Shown here: positions 7,772 to 15,837 of the stretch, piece by piece
Layout of the letters: every line of letters starts with the position of its first letter
Position numbering within the stretch: the first letter of the stretch is position 1
Assembly (NCBI GenBank): GCA_016124935.1
Contig: WGMS01000031.1
Location: 1-37,586 of the forward strand
Direction of reading: 5' to 3'
From: a bacterium
GTDB lineage: Bacteria > Cyanobacteriota > Vampirovibrionia > Obscuribacterales > Obscuribacteraceae
DNA: 37,586 nt
Program-made: the position numbers and the translations under genes
The notes under the pieces: generated by a model
Database searches by the model: none
What the model saw: the letters and a program-made list of their open reading frames with translations, nothing else
Told to the model about the DNA's origin: nothing

Positions 7772-7987
7772 ATGTCGATGAAAGTAGGAGCCCGCAACAA
7801 AATAAAAGGGAAGGTCAGTTCAATTAAAACCGGTGACATCATGTCCCTGGTAAAATTCGATGTCACCGACCCCTGCACCATGGCTTCGGTATTGACTACC
7901 GAATCGCTTGAAGAACTCGGCATCAAAGATGGTGACGAAGTCGAACTGATAGTAAAAGCCATACACGTATTGCCGGTCAAGAATTAA
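7772..7987 (+). CDS. Single Mop-domain molybdate-binding protein (molbindin)
   Basis: The 71-residue product matches the Mop/TOBE fold: MKVGARNKIKGKV, a central strand region, then TTESLEELGIKDGDEVELIVKA. Mop proteins assemble into oligomers that bind molybdate or tungstate in the cytoplasm as storage or sensing proteins. The longer frame starts at 7742, but 7772 is preferred. CGAGGA ends 7 bases before it, the Mop fold begins right there, and the extended -10 at 7728 would start transcription near 7743. No molybdate transporter or cofactor gene is adjacent. A strong terminator follows directly. Confidence 0.85.
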   Translation: MSMKVGARNKIKGKVSSIKTGDIMSLVKFDVTDPCTMASVLTTESLEELGIKDGDEVELIVKAIHVLPVKN

Positions 7988-7993
7988 TAAAAA

Positions 7994-8020
7994 CGGCTGG
8001 GAAAACCAGCCGCTTTTTTT
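7994..8020. terminator. Bidirectional intrinsic terminator
   Basis: CGGCTGG and CCAGCCG form a 7-bp stem with a GAAAA loop, followed by seven T on the plus strand and preceded by a run of A that gives a T-run on the minus strand. It lies between the convergent Mop gene and the minus-strand lipoprotein gene and can serve both. Confidence 0.88.
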
Positions 8021-8062
8021 CAACTCTCTATCAATCATACTGTTGCGCTACGCAAAGAATAT

Positions 8063-9082
8063 TCAGTGGGGCTTTTCCGAACTAGCTCCTGCATCGATTC
8101 TGTCGGTGGCGACAAAGATTTTGTAGACACCGCCGACCAGCTTGTGGAAATAAAGAGTCTTCCCATCGGCAGTGGTGGTGACACCTTCGACCACATCCTT
8201 TTCATCGCCGAAACCCGCAACTTTTCTAGGCTTAGAAAATGGCTCATTTAGAGAATCTCGGGTAGCCACCATGATTCGGACAAGATTATTGCTGCTGTCC
8301 TGACCTTCCTGGGCGATGGTACCCCGATTGAAGAAGAGCTCCAGGCCACCCTTTGCAATCGCAGGGGCGTATTCCAATTCATCGGTATTGATGTTCTTCA
8401 TATAGAAGGCACTGTCTTTGTTTTGCACTGCCTTTCCATCGACAATTTCGGCGATAACAAGATTTGACTGGCGCGGTATATGTTCGCCGGCTCGAAATCT
8501 TGCCATGGAATAGACAAAGAACTTTCCGTCTGTGCTGACATCGCAATCCATATTGAGCCAACCCGGAATACTGGAAGCGACATTGCCGTCCAGGGCATGA
8601 ACTCCGGATACATCTTCACCGGTGAAAGTGCCCTTGAACAGTGTCTTCAGGGAACTTTTCCCATATTCTCTTAAGCTGGTGAAATAAAAATTGTTGCTCT
8701 CATCTATTGCCGGAGCCAGATCTTTGGTATCGGAAATCGTGCCTTCCAGTCCTCCCTGATACTGAAATAAGCAATCAGATCTTTTAATAGCGTAATGCAA
8801 TCTTGAGTGGACACCGGTGGCGTTGGAGTTATTGAAAAACAAGATCTCTCCGGAAGGCGAGATCTCGGGCTCCATGGCGATGTCATCGTAGCCGTTCAGC
8901 TCAATAGGTCTGATTGTCTTGAAGAGCCTTACTTCAGATAGATCTTCGAGCACGGTCAGTTTATTGATCTCGGCGGCATCTTTATCGCTCTTTGCCTTTC
9001 CGCAGGCAACAGAAAATATCAAAAAAAGCGCACCGAATATGATGAAGAAAAAATATCGTTTTCTGCCGAATCCTGAATTCAT
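8063..9082 (-). CDS. Lipoprotein with TolB/WD40-like (PD40) beta-propeller
   Basis: The product has 339 residues. The N-terminus is basic then hydrophobic, ending in FSVAC with Cys27 as probable lipidated residue; Ser at -3 makes this a weak lipobox. The rest holds several blade-like repeats with alternating strands and motifs such as PEISPSGEILFF, CDVSTDGKFFVYS, PAIAKGGLELFF and TTTADGKTLYFH, as in PD40 or WD40-like propellers of TolB and related proteins. It probably sits on the periplasmic side of a membrane and binds a ligand or partner. Its ATG overlaps the TGA of the upstream class V aminotransferase by four bases (ATGA), so the two are cotranscribed and translationally coupled. Function is unknown. 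Confidence 0.8.
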   Translation of the reverse strand: MNSGFGRKRYFFFIIFGALFLIFSVACGKAKSDKDAAEINKLTVLEDLSEVRLFKTIRPIELNGYDDIAMEPEISPSGEILFFNNSNATGVHSRLHYAIKRSDCLFQYQGGLEGTISDTKDLAPAIDESNNFYFTSLREYGKSSLKTLFKGTFTGEDVSGVHALDGNVASSIPGWLNMDCDVSTDGKFFVYSMARFRAGEHIPRQSNLVIAEIVDGKAVQNKDSAFYMKNINTDELEYAPAIAKGGLELFFNRGTIAQEGQDSSNNLVRIMVATRDSLNEPFSKPRKVAGFGDEKDVVEGVTTTADGKTLYFHKLVGGVYKIFVATDRIDAGASSEKPH

Positions 9083-10251
9083 GCTCCTACAACCCTGTCC
9101 AGCTGAGTCTTCAAGGAAGCGACCAGTCTCTCTATCTCTGCTTCGTCATTGAAGAAGTCCACCGCCACCCTGACCCAGTCATTTCTAACCGAGGTAATGA
9201 TATTGGCGTTATTAAACTCGCGGTCGACAGCCTGGGAATCTAAAGAGGGATGATAGAAAGAGACGATGCCCGACCAGTCTTCTCCATCTCTGGGGCTGAC
9301 CACAAGACAATCCAGACTCTCCAACCGTTTTACTAATAGATCGGTAAGAGATTTTATCCTCAACGAGATATTCTCGATTCCATAATCCAATAGATAGTCT
9401 ATGCTCGCTCCAAGAGTGGCTATTCCAGCGAAATTCGGTGTGCCCTCCTCAAATCGTTTGGCAGTTGGCAAAAGGCGTTTGTGAGACTCTTCAAAAGAAC
9501 CCGGGGCGGTGTTGAAAGGGTCATCTACGGATAACCAGCCAAAATTGGGGACGCTTGAGACTTCGAGCCACTTTGGAGCAATATATAGAAGACCGGCTCC
9601 CGGTGCGGCAAGCAGCCATTTCTGCGAACCGGCACAGACGAAATCGGCTTCGAATTGATTGAGGTCAAAGGCCAGGGCACCGAGACCCTGGATGGCATCG
9701 ACCACAAAAACCAGACCAAATTCTTTTGCCAGGTCGGAAAGCTCTTTTATATTGCGCCGGGCACCATCATCGAACTGTACGAAAGAGACAGAAAGAAGCC
9801 TTGTTTTCTCTGTCAGCAAAGGAAGAATCGACTCTCTATCAACTCTTGGAATAGGATGGGCTTTTATATTGGGCTCTATCCATTTTATCGAGACCCCCTT
9901 ATCTTCTAAAGAGAGCCAGGGATAGATATTAGATGGAAATTCTCCGGCAGGAAGGATGATCTCGTCACCGTGCTTCCAATCTAATAAGCGGGAAGCAATC
10001 CACAACCCTATACCGGTATTTTTGACGAAGGCGATATTCTCTTTAGAGGCACCAAGCAATCGAGCAGCGCTGACACGGCTCTTCTCCATATACTCTATCC
10101 ACTGCGGAAACTTCACCGAACCGGTCAGATGCAGCAGGCTGCCGAATTCTACAAAAGTTTCATAGGCAGGCTTCGGCATTGGACCGGCTGCCGAGGTCAT
10201 AAAATAAGCATATGTGTCCTTGATAGGAAAATCGGTTCTCAGATCTTTCAC
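9079..10251 (-). CDS. Class V aminotransferase-like PLP enzyme
   Basis: This is a fold-type I PLP enzyme of the class V group (cysteine desulfurase, isopenicillin N epimerase and relatives), 390 residues, cytoplasmic. Visible marks are VVDAIQGLGAL (Asp185 for the pyridine nitrogen, Gln188 near the cofactor oxygen) and Lys211 in AGSQKWLLAAPGAG as Schiff-base lysine. RFEEGTPNF near residue 288 is the usual substrate-side arginine region. I see no Cys in the loop expected for a desulfurase, so an epimerase, lyase or aminotransferase is likelier than a sulfur donor. The start is GTG without a good ribosome binding site. It is the first gene of a two-gene minus-strand operon with the propeller lipoprotein. 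The substrate is unknown. Confidence 0.85.
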   Translation of the reverse strand: MKDLRTDFPIKDTYAYFMTSAAGPMPKPAYETFVEFGSLLHLTGSVKFPQWIEYMEKSRVSAARLLGASKENIAFVKNTGIGLWIASRLLDWKHGDEIILPAGEFPSNIYPWLSLEDKGVSIKWIEPNIKAHPIPRVDRESILPLLTEKTRLLSVSFVQFDDGARRNIKELSDLAKEFGLVFVVDAIQGLGALAFDLNQFEADFVCAGSQKWLLAAPGAGLLYIAPKWLEVSSVPNFGWLSVDDPFNTAPGSFEESHKRLLPTAKRFEEGTPNFAGIATLGASIDYLLDYGIENISLRIKSLTDLLVKRLESLDCLVVSPRDGEDWSGIVSFYHPSLDSQAVDREFNNANIITSVRNDWVRVAVDFFNDEAEIERLVASLKTQLDRVVGA

Positions 10252-10497
10252 AGCTAAGAGTTTATAGAAGATCGAATCAGACTGAAATCAGGCTGTCTCA
10301 AATGAATATTAGAAATATATAGCCAGCTCGACTAGAGCCAGGAAGCGAAGCGCAAAAGGCACTGAAAATAAGGCTTTTACAGACAAAGCCGTTTGACAAC
10401 CAGGGACCTTTACCGGGGGGCGAGATTGTAATAGCGAACAAATACATATATCTTATAACGCTATTCATATATAAAGATCGCTGTCGGAGGAGTTGGA

Positions 10498-12033
10498 ATG
10501 GCCGTTAAACAGAGCAACGCGGTGGAAACCTGCAAACTATTGATCGATGGCACCTGGCATGAGTCGGAAGCCACCGAGTATGGAGACGTATTCAATCCTT
10601 CTACCGGCGAAGTGATAGCCAAAGTCCCCATGGGCGGTGATAGCGATGTGGACAAAGCGGTGCAGTCCGCTCATAAAGCCTTCTTAGAATGGCGCGAGGT
10701 GCCGGCGGTAGAACGTGCCCGGTTGATGTTCCGTTTCAAGAATCTGCTCGACTCGAACTTCGAAGAGATTGCTCGCCTGGTCACCCGGGAGCACGGCAAG
10801 ACTCTGCCTGAAGCCAGAGCATCTGTTCAAAGAGCGATAGAAGTGGTGGAGTTCTCCTGCGGCATCCCCAGCCTGCTTGCCGGAGAATCGATAGAGAATA
10901 TCGCCCGCAATGTAGATTGCGAAACCGTGAGACATCCCCTCGGTGTCTGTGCCGGTATCGCCCCCTTCAACTTTCCTGCCATGGTGCCTCTCTGGATGTA
11001 TCCGGTGGCTATTACCTGCGGCAACACCTTTGTTTTGAAGCCCTCAGAAAAAGTGCCCCTGACCAGCCTCTTCATCGCAGAGCTTCTGATACAGGCCGGT
11101 GCCCCCCAGGGCGTGCTCAACGTGGTGCATGGCGGCAAAGACTGTGTCAACGCCTTGCTCAATCATCCCCAGATCAAGGCTATATCTTTTGTGGGCTCCA
11201 CAAATATCGCCAAATATGTCTACGAAACCGGCACCAGAAATGGTAAACGGGTTCAAGCCGCCGGTGGTGCCAAAAACCATATTATCATCATGCCCGATGC
11301 CGACATGGACTCGACGGTACAAGCCCTGCAAGCGTCAGCTTTCGGCTGCGCCGGCGAAAGGTGCATGGCAGGCAGCCTGGCCATTCCTGTGGGTGACGCT
11401 GCCGAGCGCCTGATGCCGCAACTTATCGAAGCGACCGCTAAGATGTCCGTGGGTAGAACAGATCTCGACGCGGACGGAAAGAACTCGCCGGATATGGGCC
11501 CCCTGATCTCAAAAGAGCATCTCGATAGAGTCAAGGGTCTGGTGGACAAAGGGGTCAAAGAAGGCGCCGAACCTGTTGTGGACGGCAGACAAGTCATGCA
11601 AGAAGATGGCTTCTTCTTCGGACCGACCATTCTCGATAAAGCCAGCCCCAGCATGACCGTGGTAAGAGAAGAGATTTTCGGACCGGTACTGTCGGTAGTG
11701 CGAACCGCATCTATTGAAGAAGCGATTAAAATCGGCGAGGACTGTCCTTATGGAAACGGCGCTGTCATCTATACCAATAGTGGTGCCGCCGCAAGAGAAT
11801 TCAAACACCGTTTCAATGCCGGTATGATCGGCATCAATGTCGGAGTACCGGCACCGATGGCCTGGTTCCCCTTCACCGGATGGAACAACTCATTCTTCGG
11901 AGATTTGCATATTCAGGGCAAAGAAGGCGTGCACTTCTACACCCAGCAGAAGATGACCATGACCAGATGGTTCAAGCCTTCTTCTAATTCGGGCAAATTC
12001 CACGATCCTATATGGAAGCCGGGAAGCAACTGA
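10498..12033 (+). CDS. mmsA: CoA-acylating methylmalonate-semialdehyde dehydrogenase
   Basis: The enzyme oxidises (methyl)malonate semialdehyde with NAD and CoA to propionyl-CoA or acetyl-CoA, in valine or inositol breakdown or in beta-alanine metabolism. The 511-residue protein has the ALDH marks Asn158 in FNFPAMVPLWMYP, Lys181 in FVLKPSE and catalytic Cys289 in CAGERCMA. The usual general-base Glu (ELGGK in common ALDHs) is replaced by GGAKNH, a hallmark of this CoA-dependent subfamily. GGAGGAG lies 5 bases before the ATG and fixes the start. No other valine or inositol gene is adjacent. A TTGACA at 10393 and AT-rich blocks near 10445-10475 mark the promoter region, but their spacing does not fit one clear promoter. 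Confidence 0.95.
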   Translation: MAVKQSNAVETCKLLIDGTWHESEATEYGDVFNPSTGEVIAKVPMGGDSDVDKAVQSAHKAFLEWREVPAVERARLMFRFKNLLDSNFEEIARLVTREHGKTLPEARASVQRAIEVVEFSCGIPSLLAGESIENIARNVDCETVRHPLGVCAGIAPFNFPAMVPLWMYPVAITCGNTFVLKPSEKVPLTSLFIAELLIQAGAPQGVLNVVHGGKDCVNALLNHPQIKAISFVGSTNIAKYVYETGTRNGKRVQAAGGAKNHIIIMPDADMDSTVQALQASAFGCAGERCMAGSLAIPVGDAAERLMPQLIEATAKMSVGRTDLDADGKNSPDMGPLISKEHLDRVKGLVDKGVKEGAEPVVDGRQVMQEDGFFFGPTILDKASPSMTVVREEIFGPVLSVVRTASIEEAIKIGEDCPYGNGAVIYTNSGAAAREFKHRFNAGMIGINVGVPAPMAWFPFTGWNNSFFGDLHIQGKEGVHFYTQQKMTMTRWFKPSSNSGKFHDPIWKPGSN

Positions 12034-12073
12034 TCGCACTCAAAGAGAATTACAGCTTTTTCGAGCGACAACA

Positions 12074-12107
12074 AAAGAGCTGCCCCCGGGCAGCTCTTTC
12101 TTTATCG
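12074..12107. terminator. Bidirectional intrinsic terminator
   Basis: AAAGAGCTGCC pairs with GGCAGCTCTTT in a long GC-rich stem with a tiny loop, followed by CTTTAT on plus and a T-rich stretch on minus. It lies between the convergent mmsA and desaturase genes. Confidence 0.88.
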
Positions 12108-12120
12108 AATCGACTATCTC

Positions 12121-13155
12121 TTACTTGACGGTAACAGATTCAATCTCTACGGTGCTTTTGGCATGGGAGAGGCTGGCGGCACCTTTGCCATTACCATTGC
12201 CGTTTCCGTGCCCCCCGCAGCAGCTTCCGCCCTGGGCATGCTCAGCCTTCAGAATAGAGGCCGCTTCGGCTGCGTTCCATAGATTGTTGGGAACAGTGTG
12301 GGCAGGCTTGGGAGGATGTTGTTCTTCCAAGGTTTCAGGAACCACGGCGCCATGACGATGAATATCCTGAACCGTGGGCATCTTTTGCGGTCTGACCACA
12401 TCGGTGGCAAGTCCCAGTTTCTCGAGAATACAGATGGTGATATAAGTGATGTCGAACTCCCACCAGAGCATACCGTGGCGCGCGCAGCGCGGTACTGCGT
12501 GGTGAGTGTTGTGCCAACCTTCGCCGCAGGATATGAGGGCGACCCACCAGACATTGCGGCTTTCGTCCCGGGTCTTCCAGAGACGGTAGCCATGATTTTG
12601 CATATGACAAATGGAGTTGACCAGTTGAGGACTCCAGAAAACTACGAAGGAAGCGATTGCGTTGGCAACGAAGGGAACCCAGCCAAGAACAGCCAGCAGA
12701 ATCAATCGGGCTACTATACAAATAGTAAAACAAAGCCCCGCCTGGGAAGGTGAATGGTCGGTGCCGAGCAGACAGAAGAGCTTGTCTTGCAACAGATCGG
12801 GAACCTGTTTTTGAAGCTCTTCATTGGATTGGCGCTCACCCATGGTGAACATCCATCCATATAAAGCGTGCTTGAATCCATGGACCGGGCTATGGGGATC
12901 GCCATCCTGGTCGGACTTCTGGTGATGGAGCCGGTGAACGCCTACCCAGTTTATGGGGGCTCCCATGAAACAGAGATAGCCGCCGGAGACAATAATGTAT
13001 TTGAGCCAGGTCGGCACTTTCAACGACTTATGGGTGAGCAGACGGTGATAGCCCAGCGTCACTCCCAGACCATGATAGAGAAAGGAAGCAAGAAACCACA
13101 GAACAAAGGAAACAGCTATCATTCCGATGTCTCCCGTGTTACCCAAAAATCCCAC
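12121..13155 (-). CDS. Membrane fatty acid desaturase (delta-9 type)
   Basis: This is a di-iron integral membrane desaturase of the acyl-CoA/acyl-lipid delta-9 class, which places double bonds in membrane fatty acids. All three histidine boxes are present: HRLLTH (37-42), HRLHH (74-78) and HNTHH (215-219), plus NSICHMQNHG near 180-189. Hydrophobic spans lie near 12-36, 53-72 and 141-185. The last 80 residues form an unusual tail with SCCGGHG followed by Gly-Asn/Gly-Lys repeats, which the enzyme core does not need. The start is GTG at 13155, with a G-rich stretch upstream; an ATG at 13122 preceded by GGAG is an alternative. It is convergent with mmsA and shares its terminator. Confidence 0.93.
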   Translation of the reverse strand: MGFLGNTGDIGMIAVSFVLWFLASFLYHGLGVTLGYHRLLTHKSLKVPTWLKYIIVSGGYLCFMGAPINWVGVHRLHHQKSDQDGDPHSPVHGFKHALYGWMFTMGERQSNEELQKQVPDLLQDKLFCLLGTDHSPSQAGLCFTICIVARLILLAVLGWVPFVANAIASFVVFWSPQLVNSICHMQNHGYRLWKTRDESRNVWWVALISCGEGWHNTHHAVPRCARHGMLWWEFDITYITICILEKLGLATDVVRPQKMPTVQDIHRHGAVVPETLEEQHPPKPAHTVPNNLWNAAEAASILKAEHAQGGSCCGGHGNGNGNGKGAASLSHAKSTVEIESVTVK

Positions 13156-13217
13156 AACTAAGGTCCCCCAGTAATTACCGACTGTCGAAAAGCCCGGTCG
13201 GATGACGGGCCAAATCT

Positions 13218-13223
13218 TTTATA
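13218..13223 (-). promoter_or_regulatory. Extended -10 promoter for the desaturase
   Basis: On the minus strand TGATATAAA is an extended -10 (TG, one base, TATAAA). Transcription would start near 13211, about 55 bases before the GTG. The leader holds GCCCG and CGGGC (5-bp stem) followed by TTTT, a weak terminator-like shape that could act as an attenuator. Confidence 0.4.
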
Positions 13224-13646
13224 TCATGTATCTAGTCAAGTATCTGGAGAAGCAAACAATTTAAAAGGTGATGTTTTTTTCCCTTTGCATCCATAAATAT
13301 TGTGTTTTCTGCGGGCCCAAAGATTAGACGAATCTCAGCCAATAATGAACAAACGGAGAAGCCTTTTCCCCGGCGAAGTTTAAGGCCCCGGACTGAAAGA
13401 AAGAGGAAGATCCGGCACGGACGGTTTCTTGAAAGTAACCGGTTTACGGGCGTTCTAGAGGATCAAACTTTTAATCCTACGAATTACGCTTCGATTAAGG
13501 TCTGTAAATCATCCCTGGCGGAAGGAGAGCATGGGTCCGGAATTCAGGCTGAAATTAGCTCCCAGAGAACCGGGCACCATATATGCCACTATCAAACGTT
13601 CTTCTTATCGCAGAGACTCTTTCCCAGCATCGTCAAAGGAGGCACC

Positions 13647-13676
13647 TTGACATCCTAAAACCTTGCTAATTATATT
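13647..13676 (+). promoter_or_regulatory. Sigma-70 promoter for the AAA NTPase gene
   Basis: A perfect TTGACA (13647-13652) and TATATT (13671-13676) are 18 bp apart. Transcription would start near 13683, giving a leader of about 198 nt before the next ATG. Confidence 0.6.
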
Positions 13677-13730
13677 TCCATTCCGGTCCGACGCCGCAAT
13701 CGTCCGGACAGCTTGTCTTTCCGCTACCAG

Positions 13731-13781
13731 AGCCGTTTTCGCTATCCTTCGCTATGGACGAAAAAGCCGGAAATAACGGCT
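13731..13781 (+). promoter_or_regulatory. Competing hairpins in the leader of the AAA NTPase gene
   Basis: AACGGCT (13775-13781) can pair with AGCCGTT at 13731-13737 (7 bp) or, through CGGCT, with the nearer AGCCG at about 13766-13770. The two structures exclude each other. The nearer hairpin has no T-run on plus but is followed by TTTTT on minus. A regulatory leader is possible; no known riboswitch class is recognised. Confidence 0.3.
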
Positions 13782-13880
13782 ATTCTGCCCGAACATTGCA
13801 AGAATTTTCATTGCGGCTTCAATGATCATTAAATACATTAGGTTCAAGAATGCGGAATCCAGATAAAACGGCGGTAGCAA

Positions 13881-14471
13881 ATGCGAGTAGTAATCACGGG
13901 CGGACCATCGGTAGGAAAAACCACCATAGTCAAGATTCTCGAGGACAAAGGCTATCGAGTCGTCCATGAAATCGCCACCAGATTGATTAAAGAAGGCAAA
14001 ATCCTGCCCTGGGTGGACAGAGCCCGATTCCAGACAGAAGTCTTGCGCCGCCAGCTCGAAGCCGAATCGTCTTTGCTCGAATTCGATCGCATTACATTTC
14101 TAGACCGGGGCGCTTTTGACGGAGAAGCCTACTACCGTTGCGACGATCTACCGGTCCCTCCGACCTTCTCTATGGTCGATCCTTCTCAATACGACCTCGC
14201 TTTTCTGGTAGAACCGCTGCCTTTCTTCGATGCCAACGAAGTGCGGCGTGAAGACCTGGAGTTTACCGAAAAGATCACTTGCATGATCGAAAAATGCTAT
14301 AGCGAGCGCAGTATCAAGGTTCTACGAGTACCGTTCATGGCGCCGGAAGACCGGGTCAGATATATTCTTGCCGAAGTCGAGAAAGCAAGAGACTCCAGGG
14401 TGGCAAGCCCCGAGCAGGCAGCCACGATGTTTCGTGTCAACGCCCAGGTGGTCAGCACTTTTGCCGGTTAG
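13881..14471 (+). CDS. AAA-type NTPase/kinase-like protein (AAA_28 family)
   Basis: The protein has 196 residues and a P-loop at 7-15 (GGPSVGKTT). VVHEIATRLI follows, and an acidic-arginine segment FLDRGAFDGEAYY near residues 73-85 takes the place of a Walker B or lid region, as in AAA_28 domains related to the NadR kinase part. It is probably a cytoplasmic ATP- or GTP-dependent kinase or NTPase; the substrate is unknown. It has a long leader with its own promoter. It ends 90 bp before the glutamate dehydrogenase, so it may be a separate unit or the first gene of that transcript. Confidence 0.82.
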   Translation: MRVVITGGPSVGKTTIVKILEDKGYRVVHEIATRLIKEGKILPWVDRARFQTEVLRRQLEAESSLLEFDRITFLDRGAFDGEAYYRCDDLPVPPTFSMVDPSQYDLAFLVEPLPFFDANEVRREDLEFTEKITCMIEKCYSERSIKVLRVPFMAPEDRVRYILAEVEKARDSRVASPEQAATMFRVNAQVVSTFAG

Positions 14472-14561
14472 TGCCGGGCTAAATCCCGTCACTAAAATAT
14501 AGTCGCAATCACTATTCAAGATGATAACCTATTATCTCCCACTGGTAATGCGGAGATAGTC

Positions 14562-15818
14562 ATGTCAGCCACGGAAACAACCAAACATTACTTTCAGAAA
14601 GCCTCTAAAGAGCTAGGTATCGAATCTCAGCTCGAAAAAGTGCTGATCACCCCGAGAAGGGAAGTGAAGGTAGAATGCATCATCGAACTCGATAGCGGCG
14701 AGATGGCAACCTACACCGGATTCAGGGTGCAACACGACTCTGCCCGTGGTCCGATGAAAGGCGGTCTTCGCTACCACCCCGAGGTCGACCCCGATGAGGT
14801 CAACTCCCTGGCATCGCTCATGACCTGGAAAACCGCCGTGGTCAATATTCCTTACGGCGGAGCCAAGGGCGGGATCTCCTGTGATCCAGGACAGCTATCG
14901 CATCAAGAACTCCAGAAAATAACCAGGGCATTTGTCGATGAAATCCACGATGTAATCGGACCTCAGCTCGATATTCCCGCCCCCGATATGGGCTCCAATG
15001 CCCAGACCATGGCATGGATCGTCGACCAGTTCTCGAAATATCATGGCTGGACTCCGGCGGTGGTAACTGGTAAGCCTTTGGAATTAGGCGGGTCGGAAGG
15101 CCGAGAAGCCGCCACCGGTCAGGGTGTGTTCTATGCCATCGAAGCGCTGATGAAAGACGAAGGCAGAGCCCTTGCCGACCTGAGATTCGCCATCCAGGGC
15201 TTTGGCAACGTCGGTTCCTACGCTGCAAAATTCATCAGCCAGGCCGGCGGCAAAATCGTCGCCATATCCGACGCCGGAGGAGCGATTTACAGCAAAGAAG
15301 GTCTGGATATCGACTCCCTCATGTTGCATACTCAATCTGCTGGAACCATATGTGGTTACGAAGGCGCTGAAGCGATGAAACGAGATCAGCTTCTGACCGT
15401 GGATTGCGATGTTCTCATTCCGGCAGCCCTCGGCGGCGTTTTGACCAGAGAAGTGGCCAGTGATATCAAAGCCAAATATATCATCGAAGCAGCCAACGGT
15501 CCCACTACTCCGGAAGCCGATGAATACTTCATCAAGAAGGGAATCATTCTTTTGCCGGATATTTTTGTCAACGCAGGCGGTGTTGTAGTCAGCTATTTTG
15601 AATGGGTTCAGAACATTCAACAGTTCCGCTGGAATCTGAAAAGAGTCAATGAGGAACTGAAAACCATAATGCTGGACGCTTATGGCGAAATAGTCCAGAC
15701 AGCCAAAACTACCAACTGCGATTTGAGAACGGCGGCGTTTCAGCTGGCTATTTCGAGGGTAGCCAGAGCCACCGCCCTTAGAGGTCTGGAGAACGAGAGC
15801 TTCTGCATGATTCGCTGA
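14562..15818 (+). CDS. gdhA: Glutamate dehydrogenase (Glu/Leu/Phe/Val dehydrogenase family)
   Basis: The enzyme interconverts glutamate and 2-oxoglutarate plus ammonia with a nicotinamide cofactor in the cytoplasm. The 418-residue length fits the hexameric NAD-type GDH. Marks are KGGLRYHP (66-73), catalytic Lys102 in PYGGAKGG, Asp142 in PAPDMGS, and a Rossmann motif GFGNVG (213-218) with an acidic residue (Asp237 in SDAGG) that favours NAD over NADP. GGAG before the ATG supports the start. The OPT transporter begins 19 bp after its stop, so ammonia release or assimilation may be linked to peptide uptake. Another amino acid dehydrogenase of the family is less likely given the close match. Confidence 0.94.
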   Translation: MSATETTKHYFQKASKELGIESQLEKVLITPRREVKVECIIELDSGEMATYTGFRVQHDSARGPMKGGLRYHPEVDPDEVNSLASLMTWKTAVVNIPYGGAKGGISCDPGQLSHQELQKITRAFVDEIHDVIGPQLDIPAPDMGSNAQTMAWIVDQFSKYHGWTPAVVTGKPLELGGSEGREAATGQGVFYAIEALMKDEGRALADLRFAIQGFGNVGSYAAKFISQAGGKIVAISDAGGAIYSKEGLDIDSLMLHTQSAGTICGYEGAEAMKRDQLLTVDCDVLIPAALGGVLTREVASDIKAKYIIEAANGPTTPEADEYFIKKGIILLPDIFVNAGGVVVSYFEWVQNIQQFRWNLKRVNEELKTIMLDAYGEIVQTAKTTNCDLRTAAFQLAISRVARATALRGLENESFCMIR

Positions 15819-15837
15819 TTAAAAACGGATTTTACAG

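Larger units (their letters stand above)
13156..13880. other. 725-bp stretch without a convincing gene
   Basis: Only one frame longer than 100 codons is open (plus strand, 13302-13658). It starts with GTG, is rich in Arg, Lys, Ser and His, and has no recognisable motif. I found no RNase P RNA, tmRNA or SRP RNA signature on either strand. The left edge holds the desaturase promoter and the right part a strong promoter with a structured leader. The middle (about 13300-13640) is unexplained and could hold a small RNA or a decayed gene. Confidence 0.5.

Noticed and set aside
6261..12033. Decarboxylase, class V PLP enzyme and MMSDH as parts of a DMSP pathway with the MMT-like gene
   Set aside because: They are 10-19 kb away, on different transcripts, and MMSDH has its own well-known substrate. 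Tempting, but without support from gene order.
13402..13422. GAGGAAGATCCGG, similar to the conserved GAGGAAAGTCCGG of RNase P RNA
   Set aside because: The other conserved blocks of RNase P RNA (such as ACAGAA and the GGTAAGAGCGCACC region) are missing on this strand.
13520..13552. GGTCCGGAA followed by CAGGCTG, reminiscent of SRP RNA
   Set aside because: The order and the asymmetric loop of the SRP Alu/S domain are not present.
13302..13658. 118-codon plus-strand frame in the gene-free stretch
   Set aside because: GTG start without a ribosome binding site, Arg/Lys/Ser-rich composition and no motif. Kept as unexplained sequence and not called a gene.
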